A stretch of 42,077 nt of DNA from Calderihabitans maritimus (GCF_002207765.1 NZ_BDGJ01000016.1:1-42077), one strand, 5' to 3'; positions 33,708 to 42,020 are shown, counted from the stretch's first letter. Numbers and translations: made by a program. Notes: generated by a model not told the origin, from the sequence alone.

Positions 33708-34675
33708 TGCCTCCTTACCCTGTAACGCACATTCTGCCGGAAAGCCTCCCGGCCGGAAATCTCTTCGCTCCTGATTGTTCTTCCGGTAAGTTTGAGAAAT
33801 ACGTCATCAAGACTTGGTTCCTTCACCTGGATGGACCGGATACGGCCCTGAAACTCAGAAACAACTTTCGGTACAAATTCCGCTCCGTTTGGCACCGTAA
33901 AATGATACTCTCCTTGTAATTCTTGGACTTCTACGTTATAACGGGATACCAGCTCTTCCTTCAAACCATTATCACCCCGAACCACAATCTTGTCGCCGCC
34001 CAACCTCCGCTTCAAGGTGGCCGGAGAGCCGATGGCCTGAATTTTACCGTAATCTATCACCGCAATACGGTCACAATTTTCCGCCTCGTCCATGTAGTGG
34101 GTTGTCATAAACACCGTAATGCCGATCTCATCCCGCAATTTTCTCACGTGATCCCAAATTGCATTACGCGTCTGGGGATCCAGGCCTACAGTTGGCTCAT
34201 CTAGAAACAACACTTTGGGATGATGCAGGAGACCCCGGGCAATTTCCAGCCGTCTTTTCATGCCTCCAGAAAAAGTTTTTACCAGAGACTTGCGCCGCTC
34301 AATCAGGTCTACAATTTTCAACACATGGTTAATTCGTTCCTCTCGCAATTCCTTGGGCACGTTGTAAAGCATGGCATGAAAATAGAGGTTTTCCTCTGCG
34401 GTCAGCCTGTTATCCAGAGAAGGGTCCTGAAAAACTATCCCAATGGACTGACGCACCTGGGTAGGCTGCTTCACTACATCGTACCCGGCCAGTTCCACCG
34501 TACCAGCGGTGGGTTTTAAAAGAGTGGATAATATTTTAATAGTGGTTGACTTGCCGGCTCCGTTGGGCCCCAGAAAGCCGAAAATTTCACCCTCATTGAC
34601 GGAAAAGTTTATACCATCTACGGCAGTAATCTCCCCAAACTTTTTGACCAAGTTTTCAATCTTAATGATACTCAT
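33704..34675 (-). CDS. ABC exporter ATP-binding protein (DrrA-like)
   Basis: A 323-residue ATPase: Walker A GPNGAGKST (about 38), signature FSGGMKRRLEIARGL, Walker B VLFLDEPTVGLDPQT and TTHYMDEAENCDRIAV, plus a C-terminal DrrA-type domain (VKEPSLDDVFLKLTGR). It drives the permease at 32877. Start overlaps the MarR stop by 4 bases. Confidence 0.93.
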   Translation of the reverse strand: MSIIKIENLVKKFGEITAVDGINFSVNEGEIFGFLGPNGAGKSTTIKILSTLLKPTAGTVELAGYDVVKQPTQVRQSIGIVFQDPSLDNRLTAEENLYFHAMLYNVPKELREERINHVLKIVDLIERRKSLVKTFSGGMKRRLEIARGLLHHPKVLFLDEPTVGLDPQTRNAIWDHVRKLRDEIGITVFMTTHYMDEAENCDRIAVIDYGKIQAIGSPATLKRRLGGDKIVVRGDNGLKEELVSRYNVEVQELQGEYHFTVPNGAEFVPKVVSEFQGRIRSIQVKEPSLDDVFLKLTGRTIRSEEISGREAFRQNVRYRVRRH

Positions 34676-35121
34676 CGGTCATCTTTCCCCTGCTCAGTAA
34701 TTTCCAAAGCAGCCCTTATTTCCTTCAAACCCTCTATCATCGCCGCTGCTTTATCTTCCGAGAGGTGGGAAACCACCTCGGCTATTTGCTGCCGTATCCG
34801 CTCCCGGACTTGGGCAAGCTGGTCTTCAGCATCCTCGCTAAGAAACAATCGCACCCGTCTTTGGTCAGCGGGGTCTGTTTTTTTCTGTATCCATCCCTTT
34901 TTTGCCAGCTCCTTAACCGCTTTGGAAATATGGGATTTGGCAAAACCGGTTCTGCGCGCCAGTTCACTGACCGTAACGCCCGGTTTCCGTTTGACCTGTC
35001 CGGTAATCATTATCGTGGTGAGCGGAAGCTGATGTTCGGTTAAAATCTTCTTTATCTGCTCGGCCAAACCGCGGTTGACCTCCCGCAGCAGTTCGATCAG
35101 CATATCATGCGTGTGAGACAT
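34672..35121 (-). CDS. MarR-family regulator
   Basis: A 149-residue winged-helix repressor: VTVSELARRTGFAKSHISKA recognition helix region, then KTDPADQRRVRLFLS wing. ATG 35121 follows AAGGTGG; an in-frame ATG at 35187 would add 22 residues without a site. It heads the ABC exporter operon on the minus strand and most likely represses it. Confidence 0.9.
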   Translation of the reverse strand: MSHTHDMLIELLREVNRGLAEQIKKILTEHQLPLTTIMITGQVKRKPGVTVSELARRTGFAKSHISKAVKELAKKGWIQKKTDPADQRRVRLFLSEDAEDQLAQVRERIRQQIAEVVSHLSEDKAAAMIEGLKEIRAALEITEQGKDDR

Positions 35122-35158
35122 AATTCTACCGCCACCTTTTTCACCATTAGTTTTCTGA

Positions 35159-35195
35159 AGAACGTTCTCTAATAAACAATTATACAAGATTTATA
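35159..35195 (-). promoter_or_regulatory. Putative marR promoter and operator
   Basis: Read on the minus strand, TATAAT (complement at 35181-35186) is a consensus -10; the -35 is poor. Just downstream lies the perfect palindrome AGAACGTTCT (35159-35168), inside a wider TTAG...CTAA element. Its place between -10 and ribosome site suits a MarR repressor. 35196-35428 holds no gene I can support. Confidence 0.45.
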
Positions 35196-35428
35196 AGGAT
35201 AATAAATATAAGCCATAGTTTCGCTTACAACTTTGTTTCCAGTTGAGTAATTCCGAGGTATACTGGTGACCTCAAAAGGCCTGGAGGTTTCCCGAACGTT
35301 TCAATTAGCGGCACAATGACATCAGGCGGGTCCTTCTATCGGAGTGTTTTTGTTGAGGGATACTCGCCCTTTTCATATCCTTATAATTTTTCAAACTTCT
35401 ATAAATAAAACTCTGGCTCATCTACCCT

Positions 35429-35968
35429 TTATTCCTGAAAGTTTTGCAGAACCGTTTGCCTTAAATTCTGTTTCTCTCCTTCAGTCATCAGTAATTCCAT
35501 TAAGTAACCTATTAAAATGATTCCGGGAATGTTTATCAACCATCTTGTTACGGCAAACGCACGGCCTAGGGCAGATATTTCAAACAGGAACATGGGTATT
35601 TTCAGGGTGGACCAAGCTCCCAAGAAAGTGATTACATTGGAGAGTTTTGCTCCCTTTTTTATCATAACAACCGCTACGGGGAACGCGCCATATAGGGGAC
35701 CGGCAGCAGCCGCCCCTAAAAAAATACTCAGAACTATCCCTGTCAGCCCTGAGTTGTCGCCCATGAGTTTAATAATGGTTTCACGAGGCACCCAGGCGTC
35801 AAGGAGCCCAAGAAGGATAAAAATAGGCGGGAGCACGGAGAGCATCTGCTTGAAGTTTATTAAGGTGTTTGTAGCTGTTTTTTGGCCGTTTTCAGGACTT
35901 ATTAAGGCAATTATCAAGTCGAACAGCAGGATAAACAGTATCCATTTATAACGCTTAAAATTGGTCAT
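35429..35968 (-). CDS. Half-size permease, COG0701 / YraQ-ArsP type (second half)
   Basis: A 179-residue protein with four to five spans and the elements LPPIFILLGLLDAWV, FLGAAAAGPLYGAFPVA and FLGAWSTLKIPM. COG0701 permeases, including the organoarsenic exporter ArsP, have about 300-400 residues made of two like halves; here the halves are separate genes. ATG 35968 overlaps the stop of the partner by 4 bases. A longer open frame upstream (to 36229) runs antisense-like through the partner gene and is rejected. Confidence 0.82.
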   Translation of the reverse strand: MTNFKRYKWILFILLFDLIIALISPENGQKTATNTLINFKQMLSVLPPIFILLGLLDAWVPRETIIKLMGDNSGLTGIVLSIFLGAAAAGPLYGAFPVAVVMIKKGAKLSNVITFLGAWSTLKIPMFLFEISALGRAFAVTRWLINIPGIILIGYLMELLMTEGEKQNLRQTVLQNFQE

Positions 35969-36447
35969 GCCAACAACACTCCCATTGCCAGCGCCACCAT
36001 AACGGCGTAGATAAAACTCAAACCGTTTCTCAAAAAAGCCAACCTTTTGCCGAAAAACTTTATCTCCATTGGCATGGTAACCACGCCCACCATCATCAGC
36101 GTAGAGACAAAAGCGGCAATGGGAATCAATCCGGCTCCTTGGTTCAGTAGAGAGGCTGCTAAGGGAAAGGCGACGAAGCCCGGGATCAAGGTTATTGAAC
36201 CTACTACTGACGCTAGGGCTATTCCCCAAATCCCCGCTTCGCGGCCGATGAATTTACTTATGACTTCTGGAGAAATAAAGGTCATCACCAACCCGATAAT
36301 TAATAGTACAGCTGCCAGGTCCGGGAATATATTCAAAAATGCTTTGTATGATTTGGTTAAAGCCGATTTCGTTTTTTTTCTATCGGCTATAAACGAGACT
36401 GTCAGGCTCAAAATTGAAATTACATATAAGATAAAAGTAAAAGACAC
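35965..36447 (-). CDS. Half-size permease, COG0701 / YraQ-ArsP type (first half)
   Basis: A 160-residue protein with five spans: IFPDLAAVLLIIGLVMTF, VVGSITLIPGFVAFPLAASL, FVSTLMMVGVVTMPME. It resembles the following gene: both have I-F/P-P-x-L...LL-I-x-GL, E-x-I-x-K-x-G and an A-F-P-x-A step. The pair likely assembles into one transporter with two pseudo-symmetric halves. Substrate unknown. Confidence 0.82.
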   Translation of the reverse strand: MSFTFILYVISILSLTVSFIADRKKTKSALTKSYKAFLNIFPDLAAVLLIIGLVMTFISPEVISKFIGREAGIWGIALASVVGSITLIPGFVAFPLAASLLNQGAGLIPIAAFVSTLMMVGVVTMPMEIKFFGKRLAFLRNGLSFIYAVMVALAMGVLLA

Positions 36448-36479
36448 GGTACCACCCCCCTGGTTTATGTAAAGTGGAA

Positions 36480-36501
36480 GGGAGGCTTCAGCTTGCCTCC
36501 C
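36480..36501 (-). terminator. Hairpin after the padR gene
   Basis: GGGAGGC / GCCTCCC stem with an 8-base loop, 38 bases past the padR stop on the minus strand. The T run after it is weak (TTCCACTTT), so it may be only partial termination before the permease pair. Confidence 0.5.
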
Positions 36502-36538
36502 GTAAAAAGTATACCGGCGCTAATTCAAGCGGGACGGT

Positions 36539-36943
36539 TCAGCTTCTTTTTTCAGGCGGGTAACGTTTCTCAAAGTCAGCCAGGAACCCTTCCAGTGAAG
36601 CTTTTTTCTTTCGAATACGCATTGCCCATGCTTTAAGGTAACTTTCCCCTTCCGGCGTGAGGGAGTATACCTTGCGTGCTGGACCGCCGCTGCCGGGTTC
36701 GAGCCTGGATTCCACCATGCCTTCTACTTCCAGGCGGCGTAGGTGACGGTAAACCACTGCCGGGTCAGGCTGGACTTCAAGGTAGGAAAGTTCGGCCAGC
36801 CTTTCCATCAATTCATATCCGTGGGCCGGGTTGTCCTTTAATAAAAGCAACAGGCAAGGAATGAGAAAACCCTCAAGCCGAGGCCCGTGAGAGTGGCAGC
36901 ATGGACCGTGAAACTGGTGCGTTGACCCTCGATGGTTACACAT
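36539..36943 (-). CDS. PadR-family regulator with Cys/His-rich N-terminus
   Basis: A 134-residue protein. A PadR winged helix (HGYELMERLAELSYLEVQPD, VVYRHLRRLEVEGMVESR, KVYSLTPEGESYLKAW) follows an unusual head MCNHRGSTHQFHGPCCHSHG holding three Cys and five His in 20 residues. That head may bind a metal or other thiophilic ligand. ATG after GGAGGGG. The gene is just upstream of the half-permease pair on the same strand and may regulate it and itself. Confidence 0.88.
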   Translation of the reverse strand: MCNHRGSTHQFHGPCCHSHGPRLEGFLIPCLLLLLKDNPAHGYELMERLAELSYLEVQPDPAVVYRHLRRLEVEGMVESRLEPGSGGPARKVYSLTPEGESYLKAWAMRIRKKKASLEGFLADFEKRYPPEKRS

Positions 36944-36976
36944 GATTTCCCCTCCCGGAATACGTTTTGACTACTA

Positions 36977-37011
36977 TTGACATAGTATCACTAGTGACAC
37001 AATGCTGTCAA
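36977..37011 (-). promoter_or_regulatory. padR promoter with operator in the spacer
   Basis: On the minus strand, TTGACA (complement 37006-37011), 18 bases, TACTAT (complement 36982-36987). The spacer contains the perfect palindrome TCACTAGTGA (36988-36997), and an outer ATTGACA...TGTCAAT inverted repeat frames the whole. The predicted start is about 32 bases before the ATG. A repressor bound there would block RNA polymerase, fitting PadR autoregulation. Confidence 0.6.
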
Positions 37012-37231
37012 TGCTTTTTTCCGCCGGTGAGATTAGCAAAACTAAAAACTTTTTTGCCGGTACTGACAGGAGAAAATCAACGGAAGAATTTCAAGCCGGG
37101 GACGGTTCTTAACTTGAATAACTAATACTCCCGAGTAAGTTCTGACCCTCACGGAGATCAATCCTTTTTTCTGGGTTGTAACATAGTCAATTGCTTCCTG
37201 ACAATCAAATATGGACCTTAACTGATATGCT

Positions 37232-37546
37232 TATAAAATGATGCTTATCTTCGGTTATGCGGTGAATATCGATGTGGACAACATTAAGACCGTGGTATTT
37301 GACCAGGATATGTCCTCTTCCAGCCGCAGGCTGTTTCAGAGCTTTGAAGCCACTGGAACCTTTAACGTGGTCGGCCGCGTTTTCAGTTATGAAGAGTTAC
37401 GCAACAGTATTGACGGCGGATATGCCAGGGTGGGACTAGTGGTCCCACCGGGTAGGAATATTCTTGCTTTCACTGCTGCGATTTAAGAAAAAATTGGATT
37501 AGGTTTTTATTTTTTCATTCTTCAATGGAAAAATGCGGAAGGAAAT
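37232..37546 (+). pseudogene. Copy 2 of the ABC-2 permease, 5' truncated and internally deleted
   Basis: Bases 37235-37453 match 28168-28388 (permease codons from the first membrane span to about residue 106) with about six differences; then sequence jumps to the equivalent of 29160, deleting about 770 bases and shifting frame. The start and first span are also lost. No functional protein can be made. 37012-37231 shows no gene. Confidence 0.9.
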
Positions 37547-37638
37547 TAGAGAGGGAAAACGAAAGCTTAATCGCGGGTACCTTTAATTTTTGCTAAAATA
37601 AGGAAGGAAGCGGGTTTTACGGCTGGGAGGGAATACCA

Positions 37639-38502
37639 TTGTTTAAAAAGCTAGTCAAGTTATCGCTAGTTATAGCTCTGGTATTTGTTCTCTTTGCCGG
37701 CCAGGTGTTAGCCGGCGACGTTTTACACCGTTTGACTCACGGGGACCAGTATGCTTTGATCCTGGGTTCAGTTCTTGAGGTAAATGAGGGCGAGATTGAG
37801 GTCGAGGTCAAAAAAATATTATCAGGTCGGAAAACCCCTTCCCGGGTGGCCGTGGAACTGGGTAATTATCCCCTTACTTTTGATTTAAAGCGGGGAGACC
37901 ATGTAATTATTTCGGTAGACAGGTTCAATAAACAGTTTACGGTGAAATGGGGGATTTTCAAAGTTTCATCGGATGACTACTCCACTCTTGAAATTATTGA
38001 CAGTGACCTGTATCCGGGAGATTTGGCAGCCCTCCAGCATTATATCAATAGTGGGGGAAATGATAATGATTTTGTTTCCATCAATGGCAGGACCTACTTA
38101 AGAAATCCCGATGGAACTCTTGCCCAGATCTATCCCCCGACGGGCCGGGGGATGGGTAATAGTAAAGATCAAACCGAAAAAAAGCTTGAGCCAATGGGCT
38201 ACAAAGATAAAATGTTTCTTGCCAGCTGGCTAAATTTCATAATCTACGGAGCTATTATAGTCTTTGTCATTAAAAGTTTTCAAGAAATTCTCCGAACCAA
38301 AAGTGTTGTTCTGGTCAAACCGCTACTATATGCCTTAGTTATTGCCGTGTTGCTCTCGGTCCAGGGGATGATTTTGAACGGGATTAACGGTGATAAAACC
38401 ATAATCTATGCTTTCTGGTTAAAGGCCGGTGTCGCCCTTTTAATTGGTTTGATACTGGAATTGAGCTTGATAGTCAAGAAAAAATTTTTTGGGAATGAAT
38501 AA
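37639..38502 (+). CDS. Exported membrane-anchored protein, unknown
   Basis: A 287-residue protein. Signal peptide (cleavage likely after VLA, residue 25), an extracytoplasmic beta-rich domain of about 180 residues (YALILGSVLEVNEGEIEVEV; DDYSTLEIIDSDLYPGDLA), then three membrane spans and a KKKFF tail. TTG 37639 after GGGAGGG. I do not recognise a family. Its 3' end is also present as a relic at 29252-29390, so it once lay next to the permease gene in both copies. Followed by a lipoprotein gene after 28 bases. Confidence 0.75.
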   Translation: MFKKLVKLSLVIALVFVLFAGQVLAGDVLHRLTHGDQYALILGSVLEVNEGEIEVEVKKILSGRKTPSRVAVELGNYPLTFDLKRGDHVIISVDRFNKQFTVKWGIFKVSSDDYSTLEIIDSDLYPGDLAALQHYINSGGNDNDFVSINGRTYLRNPDGTLAQIYPPTGRGMGNSKDQTEKKLEPMGYKDKMFLASWLNFIIYGAIIVFVIKSFQEILRTKSVVLVKPLLYALVIAVLLSVQGMILNGINGDKTIIYAFWLKAGVALLIGLILELSLIVKKKFFGNE

Positions 38503-38530
38503 GAAGTTTTTATAAATTGAGGGATCAAAA

Positions 38531-39904
38531 ATGCGATACAAATGGATGCTAGTTATGGCGTTTTTGAGCGTAATACTCTTTGTATCCGCTTGCGCCGGGT
38601 CCGGGGAGCAGGCCTCGCCCGCGGAAGAAAAAGCGAAAACCCCTGCTGCGCAGGTAGGTGCTGAAGTCACTATGTATCTAAAGAATTATCCTAACTTGGA
38701 GATGCGGGATTTGGGGGTGTACTTGTCTTCGCCGTCGGAAGCGGAGGTGGTCATGGAATTCAATAAGGCTGTGGACAGAAACAGCTTGGAGCAGGCCCTG
38801 GCCAGGGTCGTACCACCGGAAGAGTTCAGTTTGACCTGGCTAAACGATCGAAAGGTCGTTGTCACTTTTAATACTCCGGCGGGCGAGGAACGGGCTTATA
38901 CCTTGTTCCTGGAGCAAGTCAAAGACCGGGATGGATTGGTTTTGAGTATGTCCGAACCGGTTGAACTGAGGATTGTGCCCGACGCAAAACTGCGGGTGTT
39001 CAACCCCGAGACTAAAGAGCAGAAGGAAAAAAAGATTGCTCTTCCCGGCAGTTATGCCGGCGGGGTAGTCTCCCCTGACGGTACTCGTGCCGTCTGCTGG
39101 GAACCCAGCAGTTTTGTAGGGGACGGCATCAGCTATCGCTACTGGCTCCAGGACCTGCTGCAAGGGGATAGAGTTCTTTTAACCGAGGCGGTTAAAACTA
39201 CCGTCAAGTGGTACCCGGACGGGCGGCGGTTTCAATTGGGCAGTATTACCTACTCCGCCGCAGGGGAAGAGCTCGGCAAGCTGCCGGTGGAGGAACTAAA
39301 GAGCATACTTGGTCTGGATGTGGCGAACCATGGAGAAATGGCTTACCTGTACTACCGTCTTGAAAAAGGTAACAGGACGGTTGTGGACCTTGTGTATCAG
39401 TTCGGTGAAGACTGGCAAGTCCTGGAGGAGTTCAGCTACCCGCTGGTTACAGACAGTTTATTTTATCTGCGAATGGACCCGTCCTTCGATCCCTCGGGAG
39501 AAAAGCTGGCGGTGGTGGAAAACCCTTCCGTGGGAGGAAATCTTTCGTTGGCCCGGGCTTCCCTTCTGGATTTGAGAACGGGAGAAAAAACGGTCCTGGC
39601 TGAAAATTCCCTCAGCGTCTCCTGGTCACCCCGTGGTGACTACCTGGCGGTACTCATGGGACGCGGTGGGGTGGAGGTACTGACCCCCGGTGGGGAAATC
39701 GTGACCCGGGTACAGGAAAATTACTATAGAGAGATATTGGGCTGGAGCCCGGACGGTAGTTACTTGTTGCTGAAAGGGAGGAAGGATTTCCGCTGGTGGG
39801 CCGCAGGAGGAATTTTAAATGTTGCGACCGGGAGGCTAACGGTTGTAACCGGTGTTCCCCTGGGCTTTGATGCGAATGGCCTGGTCTACCTGCTGGGTAT
39901 TTAA
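38531..39904 (+). CDS. Lipoprotein with Ig-like and TolB-like propeller domains
   Basis: A 457-residue exported lipoprotein: lipobox VSAC (Cys21), a SbsA-type Ig-like domain (about 55-150, with VVMEFNKAVDRNSLEQAL and WLNDRKVVVTF) and a C-terminal propeller with TolB/WD-like repeats (VVSPDGTRAVCW, VKWYPDGRRF, DPSFDPSGEKLAVVE, VSWSPRGDYLAVL, LGWSPDGSYLLLK). Likely a surface-binding or sensor protein; partner of the 37639 product by position. The ATG lacks a strong ribosome site (TTGAGGGATC). Confidence 0.82.
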   Translation: MRYKWMLVMAFLSVILFVSACAGSGEQASPAEEKAKTPAAQVGAEVTMYLKNYPNLEMRDLGVYLSSPSEAEVVMEFNKAVDRNSLEQALARVVPPEEFSLTWLNDRKVVVTFNTPAGEERAYTLFLEQVKDRDGLVLSMSEPVELRIVPDAKLRVFNPETKEQKEKKIALPGSYAGGVVSPDGTRAVCWEPSSFVGDGISYRYWLQDLLQGDRVLLTEAVKTTVKWYPDGRRFQLGSITYSAAGEELGKLPVEELKSILGLDVANHGEMAYLYYRLEKGNRTVVDLVYQFGEDWQVLEEFSYPLVTDSLFYLRMDPSFDPSGEKLAVVENPSVGGNLSLARASLLDLRTGEKTVLAENSLSVSWSPRGDYLAVLMGRGGVEVLTPGGEIVTRVQENYYREILGWSPDGSYLLLKGRKDFRWWAAGGILNVATGRLTVVTGVPLGFDANGLVYLLGI

Positions 39905-39974
39905 AGCCCCTCCGTTTGGTAGGCATAATTATATTGTATAAGAAAATGCCTGATGTTATTTTGCGCAGAGTTTA

Positions 39975-40142
39975 ATAAATCCGTTTCTGCCGAAGATACC
40001 CATGGGACGGTTTGGTAGATGTAGAGACATAGTTGGTGCTGTTGTTTACCTTTCAAGTGAGGAAGCGGGCGTGATAACGGGGCATAACTTGATTATTGTG
40101 GTGGTTGGACGGCGGTTCATCTATCAGCTCACAAGGAACTAA
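39975..40142 (+). pseudogene. C-terminal fragment of a short-chain dehydrogenase (FabG-like)
   Basis: The frame ending at TAA 40140 reads IPMGRFGRCRDIVGAVVYLS then SEEAGVITGHNL, the conserved end of SDR/FabG proteins (P-x-G-R-F-G-x-x-x-D-I...YL-S-S-E...I-T-G). The VDGG motif is degenerate (VVVG). No upstream part exists, so it is a relic. 40143-40244 holds no gene. Confidence 0.75.
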
Positions 40143-40244
40143 ATGAAAGAGGGTGTTAGTTTGAATTACTTAAAATTTTCTTTTTGTTTCCTTTGATAAT
40201 TGTTCCCGTAGCGTTTTTGAGGTGGTTAACTGTAGATATTTTAG

Positions 40245-40273
40245 TTGACATAAACTGGGCTCTATGTTAATAT
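40245..40273 (+). promoter_or_regulatory. Sigma-A promoter of lysA
   Basis: TTGACA (40245-40250), 17 bases, TAATAT (40268-40273). The start near 40280 precedes the lysine riboswitch. Confidence 0.8.
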
Positions 40274-40301
40274 ACCTTTGAAAAAATTTATATAGAAGTG
40301 C

Positions 40302-40500
40302 CTCATCTCGACCGAGGTGAGGTAGAGGAGCGGAGTGTCAAGAGTACTGCCGGGGAGACCGGGAGTTTGTGATCCGGTAGGAAAGGGGCCTTCGCCGAAG
40401 TTTCAAAGCTGCGCCGGGCTTTGAAACTGGGCCTGCGCTGAACAAGTGCAGGACTGTCACCAGAGAAGTACCTGGGTCTCTGGTGGAGCACTATCTCACA
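40302..40500 (+). promoter_or_regulatory. Lysine riboswitch (L-box) of lysA
   Basis: The aptamer shows the L-box core: GAGGTAGAGG-like start (GTGAGGTAGAGGAGCG), AAGAGTA, GGGGA, AAAGGGG..TCGCCGAAG, ACTGTCACC..AGAG and TCTGGTGGAG. P1 pairs GTGAGGTAG (40317-40325) with CTATCTCAC (40490-40498). A leading hairpin CTCATCTC/GAGGTGAG (40302-40320) overlaps the P1 5' side and may compete with it. Lysine binding should favour the terminator that follows. Confidence 0.93.
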
Positions 40501-40534
40501 CAGGAAAGAGATGAGTGTTCTTCGCCGGAATTTT

Positions 40535-40571
40535 ACGGCTATGGGGAATGCTCATAGCCGTTTTATTTTTG
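40535..40571 (+). terminator. Riboswitch-controlled terminator before lysA
   Basis: ACGGCTATG / CATAGCCGT, 9-bp stem, followed by TTTATTTTT, between aptamer and lysA ATG. This expression platform makes lysA an attenuation-type target. Confidence 0.9.
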
Positions 40572-40622
40572 TTAACAGACGTCTTGCTCAGGCAATAAAC
40601 TATACAGAAGAGGAGTGTAACC

Positions 40623-41939
40623 ATGAAGTTTCACGGTACCATGAAAGTAAATGAACAGGGACACCTGGAAATTGGGGGCTGTGACACGGTTGATTTGGCC
40701 CGAGAATTTGGGACCCCCCTTTATGTTATGGACGAGGTTCTAATGCGGGAAATTTGCCGCCAATATAAGTCGGCCTTTGTGGAAAAGTACGGGAATGCCG
40801 AGGTTATCTACGCCAGCAAAGCTTTTCTCACCAAAGCCATATGCTGCCTTATGCAGGAGGAAGGTTTGGGACTGGACGTTGTTTCGGGTGGTGAAATATA
40901 CACGGCTCTACAGGCCAACTTCCCTCCTGAACGCATGTACTTCCACGGGAATAATAAGAGTGCTTCGGAATTGACCATGGCTCTGGAAGCCGGAGTCGGA
41001 CGTATAGTAGTAGACAATTTCTATGAAATGGAAATGCTTGACCGTTTAGCGGGAGAAATGGGGAAGAAGGCAGAAATTTTACTACGCATAACGCCTGGAG
41101 TAGAAGCTCACACCCACGAGTACATTAAAACCGGCCAGATTGATTCTAAGTTTGGGTTCACGCTGCCTAACGGGCAGGCCCTGGAAGCGGTAAAAGCTGC
41201 TTTAAAGAAGGAAAATCTCGTATTACACGGCCTTCACTGCCATATCGGATCGCAAATCTTTGAAATGGATTCCTACGCCTATACGGCCCGGGTAATGATG
41301 GACTTCATCAAGGAAATTCAAAAAACAACCGGCTGGACCGCCGGGGAACTGAACCTGGGCGGTGGCTTTGGAATCTACTACGCGGATGGAGACGAGCCCG
41401 CAACCATCACTGATTACGCCGATGCGGTTTTTGCTGCACTCCGGGAAAAAGCAGAAGAGCATGACTTGCCTGTTCCCAAGGTTATCGTGGAGCCGGGAAG
41501 GTCCATAGCGGGTCCGGCGGGCAGCACACTCTACACCGTCGGATCGATTAAGGAAATTCCGGGAGTGCGCAAGTACGTAGCTGTTGACGGGGGAATGACC
41601 GATAACATTCGCCCCGCGCTATACCAGGCCCGTTACGAAGCGATTATAGCCAATAAGGCTGATCAACCTCCGGCGGAGGTAGTGTCTATCACCGGTAAAT
41701 GCTGTGAATCCGGGGATATGCTGGCGTGGGACGTTCCTCTGCAACCGGCGGAACCGGGCGACATCTTAGCCATGTTCTGCACGGGAGCTTACGGTTATAC
41801 CATGTCCAGTAATTATAACCGGTTGGGAAGGCCGGCCGCCGTACTGGTAGCCAACGGACAAGCCGATTTAATTCTCCAGCGGGAGACTTACGAAGACCTG
41901 GTCAGAAATGATGTAATTCCCGCGCGTTTTCGGAAATAA
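40623..41939 (+). CDS. lysA: Diaminopimelate decarboxylase LysA
   Basis: A 438-residue fold III PLP enzyme: last step of lysine synthesis. The PLP lysine lies in YASKAFLT (K66); HCHIGSQIF, LNLGGGFGIYY, VEPGRSIAG and the substrate-binding GKCCESGDMLA are complete. ATG 40623 follows GAGGAG. Controlled by the upstream lysine riboswitch and ended by the hairpin at 41938. In Bacillus lysA follows spoVAF closely; here they are 33 kb apart. Confidence 0.96.
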   Translation: MKFHGTMKVNEQGHLEIGGCDTVDLAREFGTPLYVMDEVLMREICRQYKSAFVEKYGNAEVIYASKAFLTKAICCLMQEEGLGLDVVSGGEIYTALQANFPPERMYFHGNNKSASELTMALEAGVGRIVVDNFYEMEMLDRLAGEMGKKAEILLRITPGVEAHTHEYIKTGQIDSKFGFTLPNGQALEAVKAALKKENLVLHGLHCHIGSQIFEMDSYAYTARVMMDFIKEIQKTTGWTAGELNLGGGFGIYYADGDEPATITDYADAVFAALREKAEEHDLPVPKVIVEPGRSIAGPAGSTLYTVGSIKEIPGVRKYVAVDGGMTDNIRPALYQARYEAIIANKADQPPAEVVSITGKCCESGDMLAWDVPLQPAEPGDILAMFCTGAYGYTMSSNYNRLGRPAAVLVANGQADLILQRETYEDLVRNDVIPARFRK

Positions 41940-41966
41940 AAGCGTCCCTTTTAGGGACGCTTTTAA
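41938..41966 (+). terminator. Terminator of lysA
   Basis: AAAAGCGTCCC and GGGACGCTTTT form an 11-bp stem starting at the stop codon, with a T-run-rich 3' arm; A-rich on the other side, so it could serve both strands. Confidence 0.85.
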
Positions 41967-42020
41967 AGTGGTAGGAAGTAAATTACCAGGGTTAAAAACT
42001 GCCGAATAAAAGATAGAAAT

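Noticed and set aside
35969-36229. N-terminal 87-codon extension of the second half-permease
   Set aside because: It overlaps the partner permease in another frame and is not hydrophobic; ATG 35968 gives the coupled ATGA overlap.
28168-38517. Composite transposon bounded by the duplicated segments
   Set aside because: The repeats are parts of ordinary genes without transposase or terminal inverted repeats, so tandem duplication with deletions is simpler.
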